A DNA stretch of 64,000 bases, taken from the NCBI GenBank assembly GCA_964291445.2, contig OZ219864.1, forward strand, positions 744,001 through 808,000, read 5' to 3'. The stretch is from JAPOXR01 sp964291445. GTDB lineage: Bacteria; Pseudomonadota; Alphaproteobacteria; Rhodobacterales; Rhodobacteraceae. The notes under the pieces were generated by a model. The model searched no databases and was not told where the DNA came from. It worked only from the letters and a program-made list of their open reading frames with translations. Each line of letters starts with the position of its first letter. Position 1 is the stretch's first letter. The position numbers were made by a program, and so were the translations under genes. Positions 42,189-53,795 of this stretch are shown here, in pieces.

Positions 42189-43040
42189 ATGCTACAAATT
42201 GCTGTATTTGTGGATGCTGGGTACGTATACGCACAAGGCTCCGCTTTGCTCGCAAAGAAGAAGCAACGCCGTGAGAATGTCGTTCTGTCGGAAGTGCAGG
42301 CGCTCAAGAATTTGGCTGAATTCGCACGTACAATTGTCACGGATGCCCGCCTGCTGCGGATCTACTGGTATGACGGAATTCTCAGAACCAACCGCCCCAG
42401 CATTGAGCAGGACGCAATAGGCCGGTCCGACAATACCAAGCTCCGCCTTGGCTTGGTGAACAGTAGCGGACAGCAGAAGGGAGTCGATTCCCTCATCGTG
42501 ACAGACCTAATCGAACTCGCACGAAATCAGGCAATCTCCGATGCATTGGTCCTATCTGGAGACGAAGACATCAAGATCGGTGTACAGGTAGCGCAGACAT
42601 TTGGCGTTCGAGTGCATCTGCTCGGTATCAAGCCTGCTATAGGTTCCCAGTCGGTGAGCTTGATGATGGAAGCTGATACTTGCCACGAATGGGATGAGAC
42701 TGCCGTAAGCCAATGGATGCAAATTGAAGACATCGCAGTGGCTGATGCAGGAATTGCTCCATCGACTGATGTTGACCACACATTCACCGAACACCAGGAC
42801 TCTGACAGCTTTCTGGCCATCGTAGAAGATGAAGTGGGCAAGCTCATCAAATCGCTAAGCGCATCGGACATCGATCGCCATGTCAAGTTTCTCAATGCGA
42901 ATCCGGGACGCATCCATTCTGACATCGATCGGACGACGCTCGCCAGCCTACGCAGCCGTCTAGACCGCGATCTGGGGAACGAGGAGCGAAACGAATACCG
43001 GAAGATATTTGCGGCAGCTTTGCGGCAAGCTCATGATTGA
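42189..43040 (+). CDS. NYN-domain (PIN-like) ribonuclease protein
   Basis: 283 residues. The N-terminal 170 residues show the NYN fold: AVFVDAGYVYA with the first aspartate, IYWYDG, KGVDSLIVTDLIELA and ALVLSGDEDIKIGVQVAQTFGVRVHLLGI, supplying the acidic metal-binding residues of PIN-like RNases. The C-terminal 110 residues are acidic and helical with no family recognised. NYN proteins cut RNA and some act in defence or RNA turnover. The lower G+C and the position among broken toxin-antitoxin genes suggest transfer. No partner gene is adjacent. Confidence 0.82.
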   Translation: MLQIAVFVDAGYVYAQGSALLAKKKQRRENVVLSEVQALKNLAEFARTIVTDARLLRIYWYDGILRTNRPSIEQDAIGRSDNTKLRLGLVNSSGQQKGVDSLIVTDLIELARNQAISDALVLSGDEDIKIGVQVAQTFGVRVHLLGIKPAIGSQSVSLMMEADTCHEWDETAVSQWMQIEDIAVADAGIAPSTDVDHTFTEHQDSDSFLAIVEDEVGKLIKSLSASDIDRHVKFLNANPGRIHSDIDRTTLASLRSRLDRDLGNEERNEYRKIFAAALRQAHD

Positions 43041-43297
43041 TGTGAGAACACATGCCAGCAGGATGCTTACCAAGATCGACGAATTCTCCGCAACCTAACT
43101 TCAAATCGACCGGGGAAAGCCCCTGCCTCCTGGGCCCCGGAGCCGGAAGGCGGCATATTGGCAGAAGACGTGTTTCCTGGCCGGCCAGCTTCGTCCGAGC
43201 CAGTGTGGTCCAGGCCGGAAAGTTTCTCGTATGGTTTCTCCGCATGCGGGGGTTGCACGGGTAGCCGGTCGGGATTTCCTTCGGGGAACGGGTGCAG

Positions 43298-45970
<2,673 letters not shown>

Positions 45971-46409
45971 GCTCGTATCAATTCTCCGGAAATTCTGGCC
46001 GGCGGCCAACAGTCTCAAACCCTGGCCGTGCACCTGTTCGGGATTGCGTCAGATCGGCCTGACACTACCAGATTCCGCTGCCGAGACCATCTGTTGGCAA
46101 ACGGCGATGTAAGCGTCACAACCCCCGGTGTCAACGCTGCGTGCAGCCAAGCAGAACTGACCGGAGGCTGAAACGCACGGCTCCGTCATCCCGGCAAGGC
46201 AAAGGCCAGGCCTGTCGCGTCTATGGAAAATCCCTGCACCGCCAGCCGGCATTCCCCTCTGCAGGCACCCGGCGATGCATATCGTTCCATGCAGGAACTC
46301 GGCTGGCCAGGCCACCTTCGGAATTGAGTGTGGAACAGCCTGCCCGAACGGCGTAATGGATCTGGCGTTCAAGAATCCAAATCCGGATACCTGTTCCCGG
46401 TACTGGCAA
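45971..46409. other. Divergent region between secA and argJ
   Basis: No gene is supported in these 440 bases. It must contain the secA promoter and that of argJ, but no convincing hexamers were found. An ATG at 46356 in frame with argJ is an alternative start. Confidence 0.35.
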
Positions 46410-47744
46410 ATGTCGAAACACAGGAAGAAGATCAAGAAGCTGCGGCGGCGGATCCGTGGCCTGGAGTCGGAGCTGGCGGCGCTGAAATCGCCCGGCGACC
46501 GGGTGTCGCCGTTTGCCCCTGCCGGCGGGTTTCCACGGCTACCGGTGGTGAAGGGGATCGGATTTGCCGCCGCCGCCGCCGGGGTCAAATATCACAACCG
46601 GCCCGATGTCTTGCTGGTTAGGGCGGATCCCGGAAGCGTGATCGCTGGCGTCTTCACCAAGTCTTCCACCAGATCGGCGGCCGTGCGTGATTGCGAGGCC
46701 AAGCTGGCGGCGCTTTCGGGCTGCTCAGCCGATCACGGCCTGGCAGTCCTGGTCAATTCGGGGAACGCCAACGCGTTCACCGGCAACCGGGGAAGCGGGG
46801 CGGTGGAGGCGTTGACCCGGCAGGTTGGCCAGGCCCTGGGCATGCCGGCGGGGGCGGTATTCTCCGCCTCGACCGGGGTCATCGGCGAGCCGATGCCCAC
46901 CGATCTTGTCATCGACGTGATCGAGGGGCTGGCTGCAGCGTTGAAGCCGGATGCAATCGAGAGCGGTGCCCGGGCGATCATGACCACGGATACTTACCCC
47001 AAGGGAGCCGGAAAGGAGCTGGCAATTGATGGGGCGAAGGTGGCGATTGCCGGGATTGCCAAGGGATCGGGCATGATTGCCCCGGACATGGCTACCATGC
47101 TGTCCTTCATCTTTACCGATGCCGCGATCAGCCAGGATGTGCTTCAGGAGATGGTTGCCGGGTCCTGCAATCGCAGCTTCAATTCGGTCACGGTCGATGG
47201 CGATACCTCGACATCGGATACCTTGCTGGTGGTGGCGACCGGCGGCTCTGGTGCACCACAAATCAGCGAGCATGACTCGCCGTCCGGAACGGCATTTGCC
47301 GGTGCCCTGGATGCCGTGATGACCGATCTGGCCCTGCAGGTTGCCAAGGATGGCGAGGGCGCAACCAAGTTCGTCGAGATTCGTGTCGATGGCGCGGTAT
47401 CGGACGGAGATGCGGCCAGGGTCGCCAGGTCGATTGCCAACTCGCCGCTGGTGAAGACGGCCATCGCCGGCGAGGACCCAAATTGGGGAAGGGTGGTCAT
47501 GGCGGTCGGCAAATCGGGTGCGCATGCAGACCGGGACCGGCTCTCGATCCGGTTTGGAGACCTGCTGGTTGCCGAACAGGGCATGGTCGCCGAATCCCAC
47601 TCGGAGGAAGCGGCCGCGTCCTACATGAAGAATTCCGAATTGGTGATCGCCGTTGACCTTGGGCTTGGCCAGGGGAGCACCAGGGTGTGGAGCTGTGACC
47701 TGTCCAGCCATTACGTGTCGATCAACGCCGACTACCGGTCGTGA
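46410..47744 (+). CDS. argJ: Bifunctional glutamate N-acetyltransferase/amino-acid acetyltransferase ArgJ
   Basis: 444 residues. The enzyme recycles the acetyl group in arginine synthesis. VSPFAPAGGFP marks the usual beginning of the family; KGSGMIAPDMATML holds the self-cleavage site before the catalytic threonine; GEDPNWGRVV is conserved near the end. Ahead of the normal start is an unusual 30-residue lysine/arginine-rich segment (MSKHRKKIKKLRRRIRGLES) likely to be helical. It overlaps the Nudix gene by four bases. Confidence 0.92.
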   Translation: MSKHRKKIKKLRRRIRGLESELAALKSPGDRVSPFAPAGGFPRLPVVKGIGFAAAAAGVKYHNRPDVLLVRADPGSVIAGVFTKSSTRSAAVRDCEAKLAALSGCSADHGLAVLVNSGNANAFTGNRGSGAVEALTRQVGQALGMPAGAVFSASTGVIGEPMPTDLVIDVIEGLAAALKPDAIESGARAIMTTDTYPKGAGKELAIDGAKVAIAGIAKGSGMIAPDMATMLSFIFTDAAISQDVLQEMVAGSCNRSFNSVTVDGDTSTSDTLLVVATGGSGAPQISEHDSPSGTAFAGALDAVMTDLALQVAKDGEGATKFVEIRVDGAVSDGDAARVARSIANSPLVKTAIAGEDPNWGRVVMAVGKSGAHADRDRLSIRFGDLLVAEQGMVAESHSEEAAASYMKNSELVIAVDLGLGQGSTRVWSCDLSSHYVSINADYRS

Positions 47745-48145
47745 AACTGGTCCTGGTTGCTGCCGCCGCCCTGGTCGACCGGGATGACCGGGTCCTGCTG
47801 GCAAGGCGGCCGGAGCAGGATTTTCTCGGCGGACTCTGGGAATTCCCGGGCGGAAAGCTCGAGGAGGGCGAGACACCGGAAGCGGCATTAATCCGCGAGC
47901 TGCAGGAAGAACTCGAGATTGACACTTCGCAGAATTGCCTGGCGCCGCTGACATTCGCCAGCCACGATTACGGGAGTTTCCACCTGCTGATGACGCTGTT
48001 CATCTGCCGCAAATGGGACGGACTGCCCCGCCCGCGACATCATCGGGAGCTGGCTTGGGCCGGGGCAAGAGAACTTGCACAATATGCGATGCCGCCCGCT
48101 GACCGGCCAATCGTGCCGATACTTCGCCAGTGGCTGGTAGAATAG
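47741..48145 (+). CDS. mutT: Nudix hydrolase, MutT-like (8-oxo-dGTP diphosphatase)
   Basis: 134 residues from a GTG that overlaps the argJ stop. The Nudix box runs from GGKLEEGETPEAALIRELQE into EL, with all catalytic glutamates. LLARRPEQDFLGGLWEFPGG is typical of MutT, which cleans oxidised dGTP. argJ-mutT adjacency is common in alphaproteobacteria. The gene ends beside a degraded peptidase. Confidence 0.9.
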   Translation: MKLVLVAAAALVDRDDRVLLARRPEQDFLGGLWEFPGGKLEEGETPEAALIRELQEELEIDTSQNCLAPLTFASHDYGSFHLLMTLFICRKWDGLPRPRHHRELAWAGARELAQYAMPPADRPIVPILRQWLVE

Positions 48146-48254
48146 CGACGCTGCCCCGGTTTACAGAAGCGGGCTCGGGGCTGCCAACGGGACGTCCGCC
48201 CGTGAACCGCTTCAGCCGAGGTGCCCGCTCGGGTCCCGCTCGTGCCTGGTGCCC

Positions 48255-48770
48255 GTTCGCTACCGGGCGATGCGGTCGAGGATCCGCGTCCAGGTCCGGG
48301 TTCCGTGCACATGGCTCGACAGGCCGCATTTTTCGTTCGGGGCGTGGACCCGGTTGTCGAAACGAGCGAAGCCGACCAGCAGGGGATCGAGTCCGAGTCG
48401 GTTGCGGAACTCCGCCAGTATCGGGTCGAGCTGTCAGTGCCGAAAATCGCCACCTTGCCCCACTCGTCACGTAGCGCATCCAGCGTCTTGTGCAGCACCG
48501 GCATGGCAACCGGGGAGGCGCGGCCCAGGGCGATGAATTCCACGTTGCAATCGTCCGGCACCTGGTCGCGGATATACGCCCGCCGCAGATCTTGGGTCTA
48601 GCGCATAGAGTGCGTTGTGCAAGCGAGCCCGGCTGCATTTCAATTGCCGGCGAACCGGAAACAGGACGATGTCGCCATCCTGCGGGTACAGCAAGCCGGA
48701 CCCCGGGCAACTTGCAAGCCCCGGCTGGCGACACCCATGAACCAGAGTGCCGCCCCGGCGATTTCCTTCA
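48255..48770 (-). pseudogene. M20-family metallopeptidase remnant
   Basis: Two C-terminal pieces of an M20 hydrolase are readable in different frames: PDDCNVEFIALGRASPVAMP with TLDALRDEWGKVAIFG (about 48440-48560), then LVGFARFDNRVHAPNEKCGL ending in WTRILDRIA (about 48270-48420). The HAPNEK motif is diagnostic. The frame changes between them, upstream parts contain stops, and the N-terminal catalytic half is gone. Confidence 0.65.
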
Positions 48771-50027
48771 TGCCTCCCAGAGCATCCGGATGGGCATCGC
48801 GAACAATCCGGGTCCGGCCCGCTGAATCCGCTCGCCATCATGGAGCAGGATGCCGCATGCGAAGCCGTCGCCCACCCACTCCCTTAGGTGTTGCAACCCC
48901 CTGAAATCACGGGGCCGTACGGTCGCCGCTGCCTTGACTTCAATCCCCACCACCGCGCCCGGTGAGCGCTCCAGGACCAGGTCAACCTCGACGCCGTCCT
49001 TGTCGCGATAGTGGCTGACGCCTGTCATGTCGTCCGACAGGGCCACGGCCTTGGCGATCTCGCCATGCACAAAGCATTCCAGGAGCGGTCCCAGCTTCTG
49101 ACGGTCGTGAACGATGTCCTCGATTCCGGTTCGCAAGATTGCTGCCAGCAGGCCTGAATCCAGGAAATGGAGTTTCGGCGTCCTGACAAGCCGTTTCGTC
49201 TCGTTGCGGTGCCAGGCGCGGACACGGCGGACCAGGAACATGTGCTCCAGCAGCACGAGCCAGCGGTCCACCGTCTTGCCGTCGATGCCCAGATTTGCGC
49301 CAAGGCCCGACATGTTGAGCAATTGTCCTGCCGACACGGCCGCGTGATCGATCAGGCGAACCATCTCGCCGCGCTTGCCAACAGTAGCAATTTCGGCAAC
49401 GTCGCGCTCGGCAAGTGCCTTTGCGTAGGCGCGCAACCAGGACCGGCGCCGCTCCGGGACGGTACGGGCAAGCGCTGCCGGATAGCCGCCCAGTATGATC
49501 CGTTCGATCAACCCGACCGTCGGTCCGGTCTCCTCGATGGCCGGAAAGTCGCCAGCGAAGGCCCGGTCGAGAAAGCGCGGCGCGGCGCTGCCGGCAATCT
49601 CGGCCTGGGAAAATGGCAGCAACTTGACGGTCTCGACCCGGCCAGCCAGTGAATCCGGCGATATCGATCCCTTGAATAGATCGACAGAACCCGTGATCAG
49701 GTAGCGTCCCGGGACGGGATTCTCGTCAACCTCTTTCTTGAGGGCAAGGATGAGGTTCGGTGCCCGCTGGATTTCATCGATTGCCGCACTGGGCAAGTTC
49801 CGGACAAATCCGGCCGGGTCGTCCTCGGCGAAGCGCCTGGACTGGTTGTCATCCAGCGACACGAAGATGCGGCCATCATCATTGGCGATGCGGCGAGCAA
49901 GCGTCGTCTTGCCGGACTGGCGCGGCCCGACGAGTGCGACGATTCGGGTGTCGGTGAGTGCGAGGCGCGCCGATGCCTCTGCGTGCCGCCCCACGAAGCC
50001 TTCCGTGTGAGTCGTCCGGTTGGGCAT
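48768..50027 (-). CDS. AAA-type ATPase with DUF4143 domain
   Basis: 419 residues from the ATG at 50027. N-terminal ATPase with Walker A GPRQSGKTT, SLDDNQSRRFAEDDPAGF and the Walker B region AAIDEIQRAPNLI. The C-terminal DUF4143 domain, thought to be nuclease-like, shows LHFLDSGLLAAIL, CFVHGEIAK and GVEVDLVLE, then GIEVKAAAT. These proteins are widespread, often mobile, and of unknown role. The frame stays open 39 codons upstream through a 22-bp tandem repeat, which is more likely a control region than coding. Confidence 0.88.
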   Translation of the reverse strand: MPNRTTHTEGFVGRHAEASARLALTDTRIVALVGPRQSGKTTLARRIANDDGRIFVSLDDNQSRRFAEDDPAGFVRNLPSAAIDEIQRAPNLILALKKEVDENPVPGRYLITGSVDLFKGSISPDSLAGRVETVKLLPFSQAEIAGSAAPRFLDRAFAGDFPAIEETGPTVGLIERIILGGYPAALARTVPERRRSWLRAYAKALAERDVAEIATVGKRGEMVRLIDHAAVSAGQLLNMSGLGANLGIDGKTVDRWLVLLEHMFLVRRVRAWHRNETKRLVRTPKLHFLDSGLLAAILRTGIEDIVHDRQKLGPLLECFVHGEIAKAVALSDDMTGVSHYRDKDGVEVDLVLERSPGAVVGIEVKAAATVRPRDFRGLQHLREWVGDGFACGILLHDGERIQRAGPGLFAMPIRMLWEA

Positions 50028-50115
50028 GACTGTCCGTCCAATTCGGAATAAATGATCGTCCAATTCGGAATGACTGTCCGTCCAATTCGGAATGACTGTC
50101 CGTCCAATTCGGAAT
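50028..50115. repeat. Four tandem 22-bp repeats upstream of the DUF4143 ATPase gene
   Basis: Units start at 50028, 50050, 50072 and 50094. Units 1, 3 and 4 are identical and begin GACTGTCCGTCCAATTCGG; unit 2 differs at its first bases (AAATGATCG). Each contains the near-dyad TCCAATTCGGA. The array abuts the ATPase start codon. A 22-base period places every unit on the same face of the helix, as expected for cooperative binding of a repressor. Confidence 0.9.
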
Positions 50116-50466
50116 TTATCGCAATTCCCTCCCGACGAACACACCGGATTCTGGCCGCGGACACAACCGGTTTCGCGGCTCTTGCCAATGAATGCCCTCG
50201 GCTGCCATCACCGTCGGGCGCACAGAGGCGGTGGAAGCCATCAAAGAGGTCCAGCGAGCCTGATCACTGCTTCCGGCCCAAACCATGCCGCCATTGTCTC
50301 CTCGGACGTGAATTGCCACGGCGAGCAATCTCCAGGGTGAATGGTCTGTGTTTTGAGACGGAAAATGCAGAAGAGTGGAGATGACGAGGGAAAGTGCTTG
50401 ACCCGAAAGCCGGGGGTAGGACGATCAATGATAAGGAGGGGTGAGTAGTTACTGAAGGAGAAGACA
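50116..50466. other. Intergenic region between the tandem repeats and the DUF433 gene
   Basis: About 350 bases without a supported gene. A very short frame (50200-50272) ending in EAVEAIKEVQRA looks protein-like but has no ribosome site and no recognised family. The last 20 bases carry GAAGGAG, the ribosome site of the downstream gene. Confidence 0.35.
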
Positions 50467-50721
50467 ATGATCCAGGAAACTGAACTACTCGAACGCATCA
50501 CCATTCGACCCGAGATTTTCGGTGGCAAGCCAATCATCCGTGATATGCGAGTTGCCGTGGAGCACGTGCTTGGAAAGCTGGCGGCAGGCGACACATCTGA
50601 GACGATTCTCAGCGAATATCCATTCCTCGAGCCAGCAGACATTCAAGCATGTCTGATCTTTGCCCACCGGTCGATGTCTGGCGAGCATATCTTTGATCGC
50701 ATCCCCGCCCGAGAGGCGTAA
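50467..50721 (+). CDS. DUF433 antitoxin
   Basis: 84 residues with GAAGGAG before the ATG. ITIRPEIFGGKPIIRDMRVAVE and LAAGDTSETILSEYPFLEPADIQACL form the complete DUF433 fold, the antitoxin partner of DUF5615 PIN-like toxins. The next gene starts inside its stop (TAATG), the normal coupled layout of the pair. Unlike its partner, it appears intact. Confidence 0.85.
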   Translation: MIQETELLERITIRPEIFGGKPIIRDMRVAVEHVLGKLAAGDTSETILSEYPFLEPADIQACLIFAHRSMSGEHIFDRIPAREA

Positions 50722-50846
50722 TGAAATTCCTGCTCAACGCCAACTGGCCGAAGAAAGAACACCATGTCGTCCGACAGGCCTTCCACACTTACGGACAGCC
50801 GCAGACTTCAATCTCATTTCTTGAAGTCGACGACGTCGGCGCGTAA
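50721..50846 (+). pseudogene. Truncated DUF5615 PIN-like toxin
   Basis: 41 residues, MKFLLNANWPKKEHHVVRQA then unrelated residues and a stop; full toxins have about 110. The first catalytic position, normally Asp in FLIDANLP, is Asn here (FLLNANWP). The active site and the rest of the domain are missing, so the toxin is dead. It is translationally coupled to the antitoxin. Confidence 0.6.
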
Positions 50847-51084
50847 TTGAAACGCAAGCAGGTAGCCGATTCCGGGGTGGATTCAGGGAACCATGACGCG
50901 GCAACGACTAACGTAACCAAATGGAAGTAGCCCCCAGCAGGCTTGGGCGAAATAGATGAGCGGTAACCCTTGATGTGGTTCTGTTTGGCTGGACCTGGCC
51001 CTGCCAGGTTCAGCCGGAGACATCGATGCCCCGAAACCGCCGACGCATTGCCCCGATTTGCCCACTGCCATGCAGAAACTCGGA

Positions 51085-53546
51085 TCAGGGGCAAAGGGCG
51101 GATGTTGTTTCGGCCTTTTCCTGGCTTCGGGTGATGGCAGTGCGGAGGCTGGCTGCCGTGTCGGCAGCATTCGGCACGGCGTGCGCGGCATCGAGCAATC
51201 GCCCGATTTCAACGATGTCATGCGAATATTGCTGGCATCGCCGCCGATAGCTGGCACGGGTCTTCGTGCAGATCAGGGTATAGGGTCTTCCCTTGGCTTC
51301 GGTCTCGTAACTCAAATCGGCGCGGGCAGATTTCACCATGGACCGCAGATGCTCTCGCACGTCACGCCGCACCGGGATTCGGAGCGTCGTTTCGACCGGG
51401 TCGGCGCAAAACCGGACAAGCTCGGTGCAGTATTTGCAACCGCAACCCAGGTCATTCGAGGACGTTACCCAATCTGCCGGTTCGGCAGGCGGAATGCCGC
51501 TACGGCCCAGCAGGAAGTCGGCCGAGTGTTGCCAAAGCCGCGCAAAGGCGGCGCTTGCAGTTGCCAGCGAGCGCTGCGACGTGCCCAGTTCCGACAGGAC
51601 GGGCGGCAATGTGCGATCCGGCGGCGCGAAGTCGGGAATGTCGATGAGCGTGTCAACAACCGCGGTGAGGCTGCTTTCCAGCTCGAAACACCAGGCCAGA
51701 TGGAGAATCTGCCGCAGCGTCCTCTCGCCCAGGGCCTCGATGGGACGTTCATGCAAACCGGGCCTGTATAGCGCCTGCCTTTCTGATGTTCGGGTGTCTG
51801 CCAGCTTCGGAACTGCTGAACAGATGTGCCTGACGAGGTCCTCCAGCACACCCTGTGCCAAGACATCCTGTCTTTCGCCAAAGGCATCGTTCATGCTGGC
51901 GACCAGATCGACAACGGCTTGGGACTGATCTTCGAAATGCGTGTCAACGAGGCATCGAAGCCGGTTCGGCATTTCCTCGTCGGCCAATGTCGAAGTCGCT
52001 TCAATCAGTGCCGTGTCGAGGGCGGGGCCATAATGCGGCACAACGATTCGATCAAGAAAGAGCTCTGTCGCATCCCGGTTGCCAACCCGGCAGAGGCGCG
52101 AAAGCGTCGTTGAGGTGTTGCGGTCCCACTCTTCCCGTCTTGAACCATACGACCAGGTATTTGGTTCAGGCCAGACTTCAGCAACTTCAAGAGTGACGGC
52201 GTCAAGCGGCACATCGCTTGATTCCAGGGTGGCAGAACCCGCGTCCGCACGCGCCAGCAGGACCGAAAGCGCGCCCACACCAGCTTGCGCAAGGACATGA
52301 AAGCTTCTTCTTGTTGGCCAAAGGACAAGCGCCGCGTTCCGATATTGACGCTCAACTTCGGCACCGGCGTTGCCGCTCGCCTCCGTCAGGCGGCTTTGGT
52401 CCGGCTCCCAATCCGTGATCCTTTCCGGCGGCATCAATTCGCCGGGTTGCAACTCCAGGGAACCATAATCAGCCGAACCCAGCTCCGGGTGCACCCAGTC
52501 GTCGAGTTCGCATCTCCGTTCGTAGATGTCGTAGATTTCGTATTCGTGATCGGCAACATCGTCGATTTCATAGGGATAATCACGACCGAGATATTCCACC
52601 GAGGCAGATTCATCGACATGCACGATTGCAGCATGCAAGCGCAGTCAGACTGCGCAGCAGCTGACATCAGGGCCCGTCCGATTGCAGCATCAACGTTCTT
52701 CAGGGTCTCGAATGACAAGCCTGCAGTGCTGTAGTCATGCTCGAGAAGCCAGACAAGCTTCTCGGGAGGGTCCGGTTCCGCGAAGCGAAGCCTGATCTCA
52801 CGTGCAACCTGATCCACGAGACTGGCGTGGTCTGGCGCAGATGCGGAGACCTCCGCACCCGGCGTCAATACCAGGTTGTAGACCAGACAGGCGCGGTGGC
52901 CGTCCGTCACGGGCCGGATTTCATGTTCGCAATCGGCGTAGAAGGCCGCATAGACCAGTTCGGAGGGCTCTTCGCTGCGCATGTCAACAACCGTCTCCTG
53001 ATCAAGATGACGGATGTGCAGTTCGCCCCCTTTGCCGGCGACCGGCAAAGCGACCACCAGGGTTGCCACCATGCCATCCGCCTTCTCCGTGTCCCGGTGA
53101 GGCGCAAAGAAACCGTTCCTTTCGTAGACCAGGAATTTGTAGAGTTCCGCCCGGACTGCTTCCGCCGGAAAGCCGAGTCCCTCGGCTGCGTTGTGAAGGA
53201 TGTGGCCTAACGTCTCGTCCCAGGTCTTACCTCCCACGGTAATCTGATCGGGCGATATCTGCCAGCAATCCCGGACTGACCGGTCCAGTATCGTCTCCTC
53301 GCCGCGCCCGTACGGCGCACGTTCCCCTATTACCACCAATTTCTGCAACTGCGCCGGCTGGAGCGGGAATGCAAGAACTCCTGTCGCCTGGCTGTAAATG
53401 TGCGGCATCGGGATGTGAAGCCGGTCGTGAGTGCAGTAATTCCCTGGTCGTTCAATTGACGCGATCAGGTCGGACAAGGACGACAGCCGCTCGTCGAAAG
53501 TGAAATAGCCGCCGAATTCCTCATCTTCATATTCATATGCGCTCAT
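51085..53546 (-). pseudogene. 2OG-Fe(II) oxygenase-type gene, broken by one frameshift
   Basis: Two long frames join to make one protein of about 820 residues. The first part (53546 to about 52640) begins MSAYEYEDEEFGGYFTFDE and carries the prolyl-hydroxylase-like iron site: FFAPHRDTEKADGM gives His-x-Asp, and HEIRPVTDGHRACLVYNL the distal His and the 2-oxoglutarate Arg. The second part (about 52638 to 51085) is about 510 residues without a known domain; it holds CGCKYC, perhaps a metal site. The change of frame near 52638 fits loss of one base. No slippery run is visible. Substrate unknown. Confidence 0.7.
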
Positions 53547-53795
53547 TGCATTTCCCCATCTCTTCCAAGCATGGGACCTATCCCGCTGACTGCCATGCTG
53601 CAAGATGTTGCAGGCAGCCATTCTGCCGGCGCGGTTGCACGATACCTCGCATGCACAACCAGTCTTGCGGCACCGGCCAGGGGATGCTCCCTGCCGCCGC
53701 CGCTACCAGCAGCTGCTGTTTGGTGAATTTCCCGACGTGGATGAGGTGGAATGGTGCGATTTCCGGGTTCGGGAGTGCTGGGAAGCCGCCAACCG
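53547..53795. other. Spacer with a short protein-like remnant
   Basis: On the plus strand about 53700-53795 reads QQLLFGEFPDVDEVEWCDFR and then RECWEAAN, a convincing protein tail with no start and no recognised family. It runs into the end of hemH on the other strand, so it is probably the residue of an older gene. Confidence 0.3.

Noticed and set aside
40861..43297. CRISPR-like or satellite repeats in the accessory patch
   Set aside because: Read through on both strands; no regularly spaced repeat longer than a few bases was found there.
46725..47954. 409-codon minus-strand frame opposite argJ
   Set aside because: Shadow frame; both argJ and mutT motifs are on the plus strand.
50200..50272. 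Small frame ending in EAVEAIKEVQRA
   Set aside because: Peptide looks helical but there is no ribosome site, no family and no conserved context; not enough to call a gene.
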